From contig CM043964.1 in NCBI GenBank assembly GCA_014529385.2, positions 103,961,587 to 104,025,586 of the forward strand: 64,000 bases of DNA, in the 5' to 3' direction. How positions within the stretch are numbered: position 1 is the first letter of the stretch; every line of letters starts with the position of its first letter. Source of the stretch: Adiantum capillus-veneris. Taxonomy: Eukaryota > Streptophyta > Polypodiopsida > Polypodiales > Pteridaceae. A program made the position numbers and the translations under genes. The notes below the pieces were generated by a model that worked only from the letters and a program-made list of their open reading frames with translations, was not told where the DNA came from and did no database searches. Positions 10,461 through 21,259 of the stretch are shown here, piece after piece.

Positions 10461-10539
10461 TGTTTGCTGACAGTCATCATTCATTTGTTTCCCTCTCAAC
10501 CTTTTTCCCTGACCTCTCAATCTCCGATCTTAGGGAATG

Positions 10540-10549
10540 TATATATATA
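10540..10549 (+). promoter_or_regulatory. TATA-like box upstream of the E1 downstream ORF
   Basis: TATATATATA followed by GCC lies 80 bases after the internal polypurine tract and about 170 bases before the ATG of the small ORF. It could drive a separate transcript for that ORF, or be part of an old LTR-like segment. This is inference from sequence only. Confidence 0.3.
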
Positions 10550-10721
10550 GCCTTATACTCACAAAAAAACAAAAATAGTAAAGAGCAAGAGCGCCTAGCA
10601 ATGAGAGAGCACCCTATCAGATCTTACATATAAGTCCAAATTCACCGTGTCAAGTCAAGCAACACACAAAAACAACTCTTATGTTTTAAAGGCCTAACCA
10701 AATCTATCTGTCTTGTCAGAA

Positions 10722-11144
10722 ATGGCTACTTCACCAGAGGCATGCACTTCTATTTTTGATGAAAGGTACCCCTTGTCTTTTCAACAAGTGTTCTACGTAT
10801 GCTACCCTATACTTTCTTGCGAATGGGATTTGATAGAGAGCCTTGCATGTGAGAGAAATTTCGAGGAGTTAGAATGGCTGATACGTCTATGGCTAACTAG
10901 TGATCCCTACCCAGTGGCGAATGTGTCTCCAATGGCACATGCTTATTCTTTTGCACAAGATGAGTATCCACGCATCACGAGGTTCTTGATTAGCATGCTT
11001 GCACAAGAGGATGATGAAGAGGAACTAATAGAGACCGAGGAAGACTATGGCCTCACGGACAACGATTTTATTTATCTAGATGATGAGGATAGAGGCCTAG
11101 CCTTAGGGTGGCCACCCGGTTTATATAATATCCTCTTTCCTTGA
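10722..11144 (+). CDS. Small acidic ORF in E1 3' region, unknown function
   Basis: This 140-residue open frame begins at ATG 10722 (MATSPEACTS) and ends at 11144, about 280 bases after the polyprotein stop. I do not recognise it. The N-terminal half has several aromatic and Cys residues. The C-terminal half, from about residue 90, is strongly acidic, with runs such as EDDEEELIETEEDYG. There is no signal peptide, no evident membrane segment and no zinc knuckle, so it is not an obvious env-like gene. Its place between polyprotein and 3' LTR is where plant gypsy elements sometimes carry extra genes. It may be expressed from its own promoter (TATA-like box at 10540) or by splicing. Chance conservation of an open frame in a young element cannot be excluded. 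Confidence 0.5.
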   Translation: MATSPEACTSIFDERYPLSFQQVFYVCYPILSCEWDLIESLACERNFEELEWLIRLWLTSDPYPVANVSPMAHAYSFAQDEYPRITRFLISMLAQEDDEEELIETEEDYGLTDNDFIYLDDEDRGLALGWPPGLYNILFP

Positions 11145-12474
11145 TTCTAAAAGGGGTGACAGATAGGTAGGTTAGGGGTCTAGATTGTGTTTTGAGTTTG
11201 TTTTTTAGGAGTTCTCTTTTCCCACTGATGTGCCTCCTGGAGGTATTCCTTTTGTTTCCTAGTGTGTACAGGAACGTGTTGCTATTGATAGGATTGGACC
11301 TTCATGGAACCTTCAAATCAAGCGCGACCATCAACACAAACAGGTGTTTCTTGTCCATTAGCATTGCCCTTATCTTTTTGCATCCATGTTTGTCTGCTTT
11401 GATTGTGATTGGTAGCATAATATTCAGCGCATTGGCTTAGTATCAAACATTTAATTCAATGTAATGTTTTGTCATAATCACTTGTCTAGGTTTAAAAATC
11501 AAGCAGTCCGACTAAGCTAGTTTGACCAAGCTAGGTATTAGAAATCTTCTCTTAATACCATGGGGAATGCCTTCCTAATAAGCAATGGTTACTTAGGTTC
11601 TTAATCCGATTTAGGCAGCATTGTATGAAATGTACTAGGGCTTTCTAGTGGGCTTAACCCTATCGACCTTTAGCTTAAGTATTATAAAGGGAGTTTACTA
11701 ATGTGATGAGCCTGGGGAGTGTATCTGTGTTATATGACCCCCCAAAGTTACAAAATTAAAATGCTGAAAATGAACAAGCAAAAAAGCAAAGTGCCACAAT
11801 GTAAAATTTTAAGCTGGAAGAGAAATCTCAGGTTGATTTGGTACTTCACTCACATGTATTGCCTATGGTACTAGAGCCCTAGAGGTTCCCAGCGTGGGCG
11901 CTTTTCCTTGAAAAGCAAAAAACCCAAGGCATACAAAATAAGCACACACATCATAATTGAATCAATGTGAAAAGACCTTGGGGGGTCAAAGAAAAAGTAA
12001 TCAGTCAGGCGATGATTTCATGAGAAATTCCTTTTATGATAGCTTAACTACAAGGTTTTCTAGATATAGCCTCTAGTCAGCCCTTGAACATGAATACTTG
12101 GCTCTCGCGATTAAACAACTTAATTGACCACAAAAAGTTAAGAAGCTTACCCATGGTATTAATATTCGATCTCTAGTGCCTTTCGACCGTCAAATTAGCG
12201 ACCCCAGACTTGTTTAATTTTTTGCCTTTACATCTGTTTATGCATTTGATTACATTGCAATTTAATGTTCATTGCTACCAAATTGTTTGAAATTCTTTGA
12301 CCAATCAATGTGTCTACCTAAAACTGCATATGCTTTTTAAGAGAATGCAATTACTGTGCCAATGTTGTTTGATTTTTCAGTGACTGAAGAAGGCTAAGGA
12401 CATTCATCTCAAATGCTCTTCCACCTCGACGAACCAGCTTCAACTCAATAGCTTCCGAGGACGGAATCTACATC
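11145..12474 (+). other. E1 3' non-coding region
   Basis: No convincing gene. The sequence is AT-rich with many stops in all frames. It lies between the small ORF and the terminal polypurine tract and belongs to E1 by position. Confidence 0.7.
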
Positions 12475-12485
12475 AGGAAGGGGGG
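12475..12485 (+). promoter_or_regulatory. Polypurine tract of E1
   Basis: AGGAAGGGGGG sits two bases before the TG that starts the 3' LTR. It is the expected plus-strand primer site. Confidence 0.85.
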
Positions 12486-12487
12486 CA

Positions 12488-13063
12488 TGTTAACCCTCAC
12501 GGCACACGGACATCCATCACCTACGATGGACGTGTATTATGTATTTGGTAGAGTCAGGTACCGGGCTTGTCGGACCAATAGGAAAAGGGTAAGAGTGATC
12601 GCCGATGAGAGGCGCACTTTAACTTGAACATTCAAGGGATTAGTTGGTTAAGCATGGGCGCCCAAGTGTGAATGGGGTGAGCTCCTATAAAAGCCAACTA
12701 AACCTAATTTTTACTCATTCTCTCATTTGTGCAATTGAAGAGTGCTCTTGCTCCATCTCCATCTTCTTCTTCTTCACCTCCTTGTGTGTGTGTGAGAGAG
12801 AGAGAGAGAGAGGGAGAGTGTGTGTGCGATCGAGCATTACGAAGGCACGACGGCGGCGAAGCGGTTGAGCGCGGCACGACTGCAGCTTCTTCTTCATCGC
12901 GGCGAGGAATCCACCACGAAGGCGAGCGTAGAGCGGTGAGTGACACACCCTTTGTTTTCTTGAGCTTGCTAGTTTAGGCTTGTTGTGTGCTTGGAGCCGT
13001 TTGTGGCTCGCATACGGTGTATTGGCAAGTCCCTTGCTTCGACAGTGCGGCAAGGAGCGCACA
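12488..13063 (+). repeat. 3' LTR of E1, 576 bp
   Basis: It starts TGTTAACC after the polypurine tract and ends GCGCACA, the same end as the 5' LTR. It contains a TATA box at 12686 and a short GA microsatellite near 12793-12812. Sequence after 13063 is chromovirus integrase, which fixes the right border. Confidence 0.93.
12686..12693 (+). promoter_or_regulatory. TATA box in the E1 LTR
   Basis: TATAAAAG lies about 200 bp into the LTR with GC-richer sequence before it. It is the likely core promoter, with transcript start expected near 12715-12725 (and the matching site in the 5' LTR outside the window). Confidence 0.6.
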
Positions 13064-14502
13064 GTTATCTTCTCCATGGCAATAGGCTATGTGTACCCAC
13101 TCCCTTCATGAGAAAGTCATGCATGAATCCCATGCTGCTCCTTGTGCGGGGCATAGAGGCATTCAACCTACTCTTTGAGGAGTAGAGACATACTTCTATT
13201 AGCCTACCGTGAAAGTGGACATACAAGAGTATGTTTCAAAATGTGTGGTATGCTAAAAGACTAAGTATGATAGAGGGAAGAAACCTGGATTACTCCAGTC
13301 ATTGCCAATCCCTAATTCACCCTGGGAGAGTATATCCATGGATTTTATCTTTGGATTACCCAACTCTATCCATGGGAATACAGAAATAAGGACAATAGTC
13401 GACAGGTTTACCAAGCAAGCACACTTTATTCCTGTTCAGAAAGACTATTAAGGCACACCAAATGGCAACCCTCTTCATATCTCAAATTTTCAAACACCAT
13501 GGATTACCAATATCCATCGTGTCAAATAGAGATCCTAGAACGACCAGTAATTTCTAGAAAGGTCTTTTTAAAAAGCTAGGTACAAGATTGAATTTCTCTT
13601 TGGCCTATCACCCACAAACGGATGACCAAAGTGAGATAGCCAATCTTACAATACTCGATCTACTAAAGAATTATGTTCAGAAGTAGATCACCACTCACAA
13701 TGGGAGTACATCATCGCTCACAATGGGAGAAGTACTTACCTTTGGTAGAGTACGCGGTCAGAAGTAGATCAACGCTGACAGTGGGATAAGTACTTACCCC
13801 TGGTAGAGTACACATACAATAATAATGTCCATACTACTATGGGAAAAGCACCTTTTGAGATCATAGATGGAAGACCTAAAAGTCCCTTGCTACTTAAAGT
13901 ACATGGGAAGATCTTTGTTGTTGCCTGATTATATTAGCCGTGACCTACAATCTTTTCAAAAGGTTAAGGAGGCTATATCCGTCTCTCAACAAAGTCAAAA
14001 AGCTGCTACTAACAAGCACAAAAGGGCCTTAATGTTCAAAGAAAAGTATTAGGTCTTACTTAAGTTTCCCAAGGCTCGATTGAGGCAAACGACGGGCAAA
14101 ATCCCTACGGGCCATCAAAAGTATTATGCTAAACTAGCAAAAAGATATTATGGTCCTTTTCAAATCTTGAAGCCAATCAATGACATGGATTATGAAATCA
14201 AATTTCCCAATCATTGGCTCATACACAATGCTTTTCATGTGAGCCTAATTAAGCCCTACAAAGGAGAGCCACCAAGAGAACCAATTATTGAAGACCCTCT
14301 AGAAATCGAAGACCAAGAAGATGTGCTACAACCCAAAGCTATCCTTCGGCATGAAGACAAGGTACTACGACATGATAATATTTTCCAATGGTATCTTATT
14401 AAGTTAAAAAATTATCCTTTTGAAGATGCTAGATGGATACAAGGAATAAAACTTAAGGATAGTATGAACCTTGTGAATGCTTACAATGTTGCACTAGAGT
14501 AA
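13064..14502 (+). pseudogene. C1 integrase and chromodomain, broken
   Basis: In order: an integrase zinc-binding end (KCVVCQK near 13240), the core (SMDFIFGLP near 13335, SNRDPR near 13520, AYHPQTDDQSEIANLT near 13600), the C-terminal domain (GHQKYYAKLAKRYYGPF, 14107-14160) and a chromodomain-like tail (about 14330-14440, with YLIKLKNYPFEDARW). Chromodomains at the integrase end define chromoviruses and are thought to guide insertion to heterochromatin. Frameshifts, stops and a local duplication make it non-functional. The longest clean piece is 14080-14502, ending NLVNAYNVALE, an end shared with C2 and C3. Confidence 0.85.
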
Positions 14503-14863
14503 ATAAATGCAAATGCTTTCTAAATGAGCAATGTTTTTGTCTTATAAGACTAATCCTTTTTTGTGCATAAATTTAAATAGTATGCATGCTTAAAATCATG
14601 TTTGTGGAATGACGACATCACTCAAACACCAAGTAGAATTTGTCACTGTACTTTGGGAGTATGATATGGAGTATGATATTGTCACTCTACTTTGGGAGTA
14701 TGATATGGTCTCCCAAGCACCAAATGGACTAGTCATCCATTTTGGAATGATGACGAAGGGTGAAAAGGGATCCTCTATCCACTAAGAAACGTAGACTAAT
14801 GACTAAGACTTTGTCTCTTCTACCTCATAGTCGAGGACGACTATGATTTCAAAAGATAGGTAA

Positions 14864-15552
14864 TGTCATAAAATATAATATCTAACCAACCCAAATGATT
14901 TTCTCATATTAAACTGATCATTTAATGTGGGAGAATAAACGGGAACAAGGGTTAGAATATAGACATGTGATTATGGATCTGTCTCAACACGAGGCAAAGG
15001 TTAAAGGGGTCCAAATGAGAGATGGTTTGTTAAAGAGGAATGCTACCTAATGGAGCTTAAAGACCTTAGGGTTAGCTTCATTAAAGACCTCCAAAACTTA
15101 GTGTTAAAAAGTCCTTTGACCTTAGGCAAGCTAGGGCTGACCTTGAGGTGGGAATCCTACCCAAGCATGAGGTGCTTATCGGCTTGCTAATTAAAGTGCT
15201 TAAAATGTTTGTGTAAACCTTGCCCAAAGCTTGAGGTGATTTTTATTCTTAAAATGACTAAGGTTCTTGAAGTGTTCAATTCAAAGATAAACTCTCAAGA
15301 GGCATCAATGGTTTCCATGCTTGATTGATTAAGTGCTTGATGTATTCAATTCAAACCAATTGACTTAAGAAGCATAAAAGACACATGTTCAAAAAATTCT
15401 CCACATGTGGCCCTCATGATGTGCTTGAATCCTATTAGATAGGCTTTAAAGGGGTCCAATGAGAATTTAGATGCATAAAAATAAATAGTTAAGTTCTTTC
15501 TCTCAAATAGGAAAAACACGACACATGTCCCAAATGATATAATTAAATAATA

Positions 15553-15603
<51 letters not shown>

Positions 15604-15634
15604 GGACCAAGCATGAGAGGGAAGGTATACTCTT

Positions 15635-15714
<80 letters not shown>

Positions 15715-16425
15715 ACGCGTGCACACACACACACACACATTCTCTTATTGCATGGAGTGCAAAGTGCAAGAGCTCCATCTCCTTCTCCAGAAGTGGAGAG
15801 CCTACAACAACACTCTTGGCTATGGAATGAAAATCCAACCAAGAGCCATGCTTCAATGCTTAAGTTTGCCATCTTCTTCATCTTCATTACTATGCTATTA
15901 TGCTATGCTAAGGGAGAAGAGTGATGATAAGTGAGGAACTATTTATTTCTTCTATGGATGATTCTTCTTCCTTTCCCCTACCCTCATTCCCCTCTAACTG
16001 TCTCCACCTTCGAAGGTGTTTGAGGCCTTGGGACTAAGGCTTGAGATAATTAATGCTTTTTGCAAAGTTTATGGTATTCTTGTGATGCATGAAGATTTCT
16101 ATCTTCATTGCATCACCTAGGTCACAAGGAACACAGATATTGTATTGTATCAAGTCTCTCTTGATGGGAGAATCTATAATAGAAACGCCTTTTGGAGGGG
16201 GGAATGGCTCCAAGTAAATCAAGTCCTCAACTATTGTCATGTTCTCTAATTCTCTCTCTCTCTCTCTCTCTCTATTGTTCATGCCAAGTTAATTAAGTAC
16301 TATGCTTATGTTGCTACCATCAATTAAGTTCAACCTCTATGTCCTCAAAGTAATATCACAAAAATGCTCACTCTAATTCTCTTAATTCCGCTATTCTCAA
16401 AGTGCATAGGCCATTTCCATTAAAT
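14864..16425 (+). repeat. 3' LTR of C1
   Basis: It starts TGTCATAAAATATAAT after the purine-rich stretch. It is homologous to 38866-40300 (C3) and to the reverse of 22716-24185 (C2). Homology with C3 stops after GGCCATTTCCATTA, which sets the right border to within a few bases. It contains a long (GA)n, a long (CA)n and a (TC)n tract near 16250. Open frames rich in Cys-Val or His-Thr come from these tracts. Confidence 0.8.
15557..15740. repeat. (GA)n and (CA)n microsatellites in the C1 LTR
   Basis: (GA)n at 15557-15601, (CA)n at 15636-15710, then the 14-base perfect palindrome GTGCACGCGTGCAC (15711-15724) and more (CA)n to about 15739. C3 carries the same two tracts at different lengths (39498-39552 and 39590-39605). 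Confidence 0.95.
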
Positions 16426-16994
16426 CTTCTCTATCTTCTTGTCTCAATTTTAGATGGATCTTCTTAACTGTCTAGATGAACTTCTGAGTGACTTTGCGAG
16501 AAATGTCTTTTTCAATTATGATGTTGGATTCAAGGTTTGTTGGAAAGTGAATTGGTTCAAACTTCAAAGGGGGATATAGATTATCTTGTTCGAAACTCCT
16601 ATGTAACATGGGAATTATATGTTGATGCTCAACCTGAACACCAAACCCAAGTACCTACTAGGTACATGGTTGATTAACAACTTTGGGTCAATGAAAAGCT
16701 TTAGGTAGGCGACATAAAAACTCAAGGCTATGTTCTTTACCTTAACCCATGCTCACCTTTGGAGGTTATGAGACATGAAATCATCCTTGGCAAGAAAGAA
16801 CTTATGCTCAACCAAAGATATGGCTTCTATGAGAATTTCATATTAAGAGTATCAAAGAAGTCAAGTAGCGGCAATTGATTCTACTATGTACTAGTTTATC
16901 AAAACCTATGGACCTATCCTTAAGTTCAATCCTTACAATTTTACGATCACTTTTGATGGCTATGTGAAGCCACAGGTCCCAAGTTCAAAACTTT
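16426..16994. other. Unassigned sequence right of C1
   Basis: No gene recognised. A + strand reading between about 16570 and 16980 is partly free of stops (for example NSYVTWELYVDAQPEH), but I know no family for it and it is broken. It ends at a minus-strand primer-site relic, so it may be internal sequence of an old minus-strand element. Confidence 0.3.
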
Positions 16995-17006
16995 GCTCTA
17001 ATACCA
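16995..17006 (-). other. Primer-binding-site relic (initiator tRNA-Met type)
   Basis: The minus strand reads TGGTATTAGAGC, one transition from the copia-type TGGTATCAGAGC also seen at 55538-55549. Sequence to the right (17007 to about 17600, including the GA tract) would be the LTR of that element. No second LTR copy was found. Confidence 0.45.
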
Positions 17007-17270
17007 AGTGAGAGATACCCCTCCCAAGGGGTCTATTAAAAAAAAAAAACAATGTACACGTTTATACAATCTTAATATACATCAAACGTGCAAAAGTGTT
17101 TGCATAGGAAAAGAGGTCTCCGTGCTTGACCTCGCATGGATTTTAGGCCATCAGCTAGACTTCATCCAAAGGAACCTAGCAAGACTAGTGCTACCTCTAA
17201 ATGCGTGATATAAATGAGAGCGTACTCAAGAAAAATAACAAGGTGGAGGGTGAATATAGGTATCCACCGC

Positions 17271-17275
<5 letters not shown>

Positions 17276-17357
<82 letters not shown>
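17276..17357. repeat. (GA)n microsatellite
   Basis: About 41 uninterrupted GA units. Confidence 0.95.
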
Positions 17358-17359
<2 letters not shown>

Positions 17360-19159
17360 GTGGAGGGTAAAATAGAGTGCACAGAGATACAAGAGAATGA
17401 CAAAAGAGAATCTTTAAATAGCCCATCTAAATGAAACATGCAACCATGAATAAATGCAATAAAATTTTTTGGGTATACCATAACATAAAAAATATGAATG
17501 ACTAGCGCACCAGACCTTTTGTAAGGATCAGCCGATCCACCCATCCAATTTCACTCTACTATGGAGAGAGAGAATTTCACTTCGCAAGGAGCGATCCAGA
17601 ACACCTCCAACCTACCTATGCCAGACATAGGTTGAGGGCGCTTTGCCTCCCTCCATGAGCTCAATCTCTAAAAGGATCCCAAACACCAAAAGGTGGTAGA
17701 GAATCAACACCAACCATACCAATTTAGGCTCCATGATTCTTCAATACTCAGCATTGGGTGTTTAGGAAATCCAAGCCAAGATTCTCAATGTGTTATCCAT
17801 GTAAGTCATTCAACGCCCAACGCACTAGCTGTATAGATGAGCCTAACAAAAAAAAAACCTTATTAACACCCCTGATCTAGCAAAGCCCAAGGGAATTGAT
17901 CCTTTTGTCTAAGGCTAAGCGATGTAGGTGATCCTATTCTTGTAGTGATGCTACCATGAGAAACATAACACATGAGTCCACTCACAATAATATCTTCTGA
18001 GTGCTACCATTGAGCGAGCCTTGAAAAGCGAGCGAGGGATACAAAGCGAGCGAGACAAATGAGTTGGAGATATCTTGTAGGCTGAAATCCTAGTAATACT
18101 TGACTACGCTTAACTTTATTTTTATTCCATGTTTGTATAGAAACTGTGTACGCTCCATTTTCTTTTTTTGCTTATTCCTCAACACCATGTAGGAAATTTA
18201 CTGAGCATTTTCATCTCTAGGCTATATTTATCCCCACTCTCTCCTTAAGGAAGTACTTACCACACACTTTTTGAAGAATTTATTAGATCCAAGAACGTGT
18301 TACTAAAGTGAGAAGAAACTAAAGAGTCCCATAGAATTTATCATTAGTAAAATGGCCATAGTCATCCAAAGGCCAACCCATAAACTACCTATATACCTAA
18401 TGCTTTTCATATGTTTAAGGCATAAACATCCATTACATCTTTGTCATTAAAACCATAAACATAAAGCTTTTCAACATAAGAAAAATTATAATTGCAATCT
18501 TCTACAGAGACACACATATAATCCACTCACACTTCTCATACATAGATCATGACTAGAAAGAGAGAGTGTTCAAACATGAAAAATGACACTCTAAAATAAC
18601 CAATGCACAAAAGCAAATTTTTCCAGCTCTCATTAAGTAAACAACCAAAAAAAATATTCTTCAAATTGCTTAGTGACTCAACACCTAAAGTTTACCGACT
18701 AAAAGTGAGAGAATCTCGTTTGATTTGACTCATTGCAAAGAGCTTTTGACTGCATAAAAGTACACATAAATAACTTGGTTTGTCATTAAACATCATGATA
18801 TCCATACACCACCTAGGTTAGGTGGAAATAGAGAAAGAGGGAATAGAGGAAAGGGAGGGGGGAGAGTAGGTTGTTGTGGATAGCTAGTACAACAAAAGTA
18901 AGTTGCCAAAATAGTGACGGGAGCAAAGCGAGCCCCGAACCCCGACGGCCTCTAAAACACCGGGGACCGAATGGCGCGCCTCGAGCCTGTCATGGTAAAG
19001 CAAACAGGGGGGCACCACCTAGCTTCAGCGGCTAGGACGCAAACAACACACCACCATAACAAAGTTTTCATCCAAGAGAGATGGATGCTTGGGAGTAATG
19101 ATGAAGAGGAAAGGGAATGAGATCAAGTGAGAGAGAGAGAGAGAGAGTGAGGAAGGGGG
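17358..19159. other. No gene recognised
   Basis: AT-rich sequence with a more GC-rich patch at 18910-19000. No frame here resembles a protein and no LTR pair was found. Confidence 0.5.
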
Positions 19160-19207
19160 TATAGCGGCTTAGTACTATAGCGGCTTAGTACTATAGCGGC
19201 TTAGTAC
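19160..19207. repeat. Three tandem 16-bp repeats
   Basis: TATAGCGGCTTAGTAC occurs three times head to tail and differs from the purine-rich sequence around it. Confidence 0.9.
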
Positions 19208-20908
19208 TTAGGCATCACAAAAGGATGGCGAATCCGCACACCCTTCACACATACACAAGCTCACTCAAAAACACAAGACTAGGTGGCGATTCTGCACACC
19301 TCACATGGGCAAAACATTGCAAGAAAACATACTCACAAAACCTCAAGCTTTATTTAGAGAATTAGGCGATGAAATGGGGAGCATAGGGTAGGGGAATGAG
19401 AAGGGAGAGAGTGGTAGAGCACATGGCGGATAGGTGGGAGTTGATGGCGTAGACTCGCACGAGGATTATGGCCATCATCCTTCATTTAGTTGCCCTTCAT
19501 CTTACATAGCCAAGGGTGTAGAGGTCATGCTCAAGACAAGCATGGTGATTGCGGTGATGGTGATGGTGTGGGTGTGTGTGTGTGCACTAGGCACACACCG
19601 TGCATAGTGTGTTCTTTGGTGATGTTGTGTGTGTTTAGTGTGATGGTGACCCCTTTTTATATAGGGGAGGAGGGGGGAGAAATTCTAGAATTTAGAAATG
19701 AAGAAATCATTATCTACATAGGCCATGTGACTATGGGCCCCACTTGTCTGGCTGTGTGTATATGTGCCAGAACAGCAGTCTCATGAGAGAGAGACTAAGA
19801 GAGAGAGATGGGTTGATGAAAAAAAGTGAGAGGTGACATGGAGAATAAAGTAATTACAAGAGGGAAGAGAGGGGGGTGTGTTCAGAGGTGAATCTGTGTG
19901 CAGATGTGTGTGAACACAAGAAAAATCAAGTAACCACCGGGTGGGGATGGGTCTGTGGGCACCTTTTTCAGTGAAACTGAGTGTGTGTGAGTGTGGGGGA
20001 GGTTATTTAGCTACAAGACAAGAGACATGGCGCCCTTTAGAGATAGGGGGGTATTTGGGTCATGGGATATGATAGGAGAGAGAAAGGGGGGGGTGGGGTA
20101 TTCTATTTTGGAAGATAGCATAAGTTGCATGTGAGTTAGGGTGCGTTATTGGTGAGTTATAATGCATTATTGGTGAGAGGTGGGGTAGCTTGAGGAGAGA
20201 GAGAAAGGAGAAAGGACAAGGGGAAGAGAGAGGGGGTTGACCTTTTGAGTGGAGGAGAGGAAAAGGGACACACGGCGGGGCAACAATGAAGAAAAAGGAG
20301 GCAAGGTGGGGATGGGCTGCCCCGCAGGCATGAGGTGGCCTATTTTACCTTTCTTATATATTTACATAATCATACTTTATTTTTTCTTACTTTTTCCAAT
20401 GCCTTTTATCACTCCCTCCCTAAGAGGGGGTTTTCATGGGGTGGGGACGAGAGAAGAGGGGTATGGAAGCTTGGCTTGTGAAAAGCCCCCATCAATAGGA
20501 TATAGATGATAGATAAAAATAAAAACATGCTTAAATTGCTCACATATGTTTTCCATACAAGGCCTAAAATATCTAGTTCTATATAGGATGAAGTTGATAG
20601 CTAAAAGGTGAAACTAGCTTAAGCAGCCACTAGCACACGTCTTCCATGCAAGGCTTGGAATAACGCTATATTTGAGAGAGCATCTTGATGCATAAATGCA
20701 TGAACATTTGCATCCAATCCAAGAGTCCTTAAAAATACAATGTATATATGCTTGCATGGAATATAAGTACTTGCCTTTGCACACGACAGCCAGCTCACGG
20801 TAGTTCACAATAGATTTTTAGTTCAGTTCACGGTAGCCAGTTCGTAGATTTTTGTAGCGAGTTTGCAGATTTATCCAAGTGTTGTCAGATCAACAATTGC
20901 AAGGTAGG
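19208..20908. other. Purine-rich sequence, no gene recognised
   Basis: The + strand is strongly purine-rich from about 19370 to 20330, with GA and GT stretches. Short open frames here are compositional. Nothing identifiable to 20908. Confidence 0.5.
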
Positions 20909-20990
20909 CATGTGAAATGTGATGGTGCAGGCTTTGTTAATGTGATCGACATGTGAAATGTGATGGTGCATGATTTGTTAATGAACCCTT
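20909..20990. repeat. 41-bp tandem duplication
   Basis: CATGTGAAATGTGATGGTGCA begins at 20909 and again at 20950, with similar sequence following each copy. Confidence 0.8.
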
Positions 20991-21259
20991 AATTAAAGTG
21001 ATCATTCACTCTTTGTTTAAGCCACTCTTCATGCATAGAAAAGCTGTGGTGTCCAAAGTAACCGATGCATGGTAACCAAAAGTTTCTCGCAACAAATTGC
21101 ATGCTCACCATGGGGTTGCATCTTGTGTTTCCAAATGCAAGTTTGAAACCTCTGGTGAAGCAATGAATTCATTTATTTTGCTCAAAAAATGACTTCAATG
21201 AGAAAGATCTGAAGCAATGTGGTTTCAATTTGAAGCTTTTGATGGTTTTTCTCTAGCAG

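Larger units (their letters stand above)
1..13063 (+). mobile_element. E1: near-intact Ty3/gypsy LTR retrotransposon, 5' end cut by window
   Basis: The element runs from a partial 5' LTR through a tRNA-Asp-type primer site, an 880-bp leader, a 3115-codon gag-pro-RT-RNaseH-integrase polyprotein, a 2-kb tail with a small ORF, a polypurine tract and a full 3' LTR. The 192 bp of 5' LTR in view match 12872-13063 base for base by eye. With the open polyprotein, this points to a recent insertion. The right flank (13064 on) is chromovirus integrase sequence, so E1 landed inside C1. RT, RNase H and primer site place it nearer the Athila/Tat side of plant Ty3/gypsy than the chromoviruses; that placement is by motif memory, not a tree. 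About 384 bp of the 5' LTR lie outside, so no target-site duplication can be checked. Confidence 0.95.
13064..16425 (+). mobile_element. C1: chromovirus remnant interrupted by E1
   Basis: The end of an integrase gene, a short 3' region, a polypurine-like stretch (14849-14863) and a 1.5-kb LTR. C1, C2 (minus strand, from 22716) and C3 (from 37602) are copies of one family. C2 shows the uninterrupted sequence at the point where E1 entered. The 5' part of C1 must lie left of this window. Bases 13680-13810 contain an imperfect internal duplication of the segment coding the end of the integrase core. Confidence 0.85.

Noticed and set aside
10722-11144. Env-like gene of an endogenous retrovirus
   Set aside because: No signal peptide, membrane segment or Cys-rich ectodomain. 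The product is small and acidic.
15503-15934. Open frames encoding Cys-Val, His-Thr or Arg-Glu repeats on both strands
   Set aside because: They are translations of (CA)n and (GA)n tracts in the C1 LTR. The same applies near 17200, 23114, 39448, 50127 and 55620.
19160-19207. Possible CRISPR-like array
   Set aside because: The 16-bp units are directly adjacent with no spacers, in a plant genome.
20249-20509. 86-codon open frame
   Set aside because: Purine-rich DNA with no similarity to a protein.
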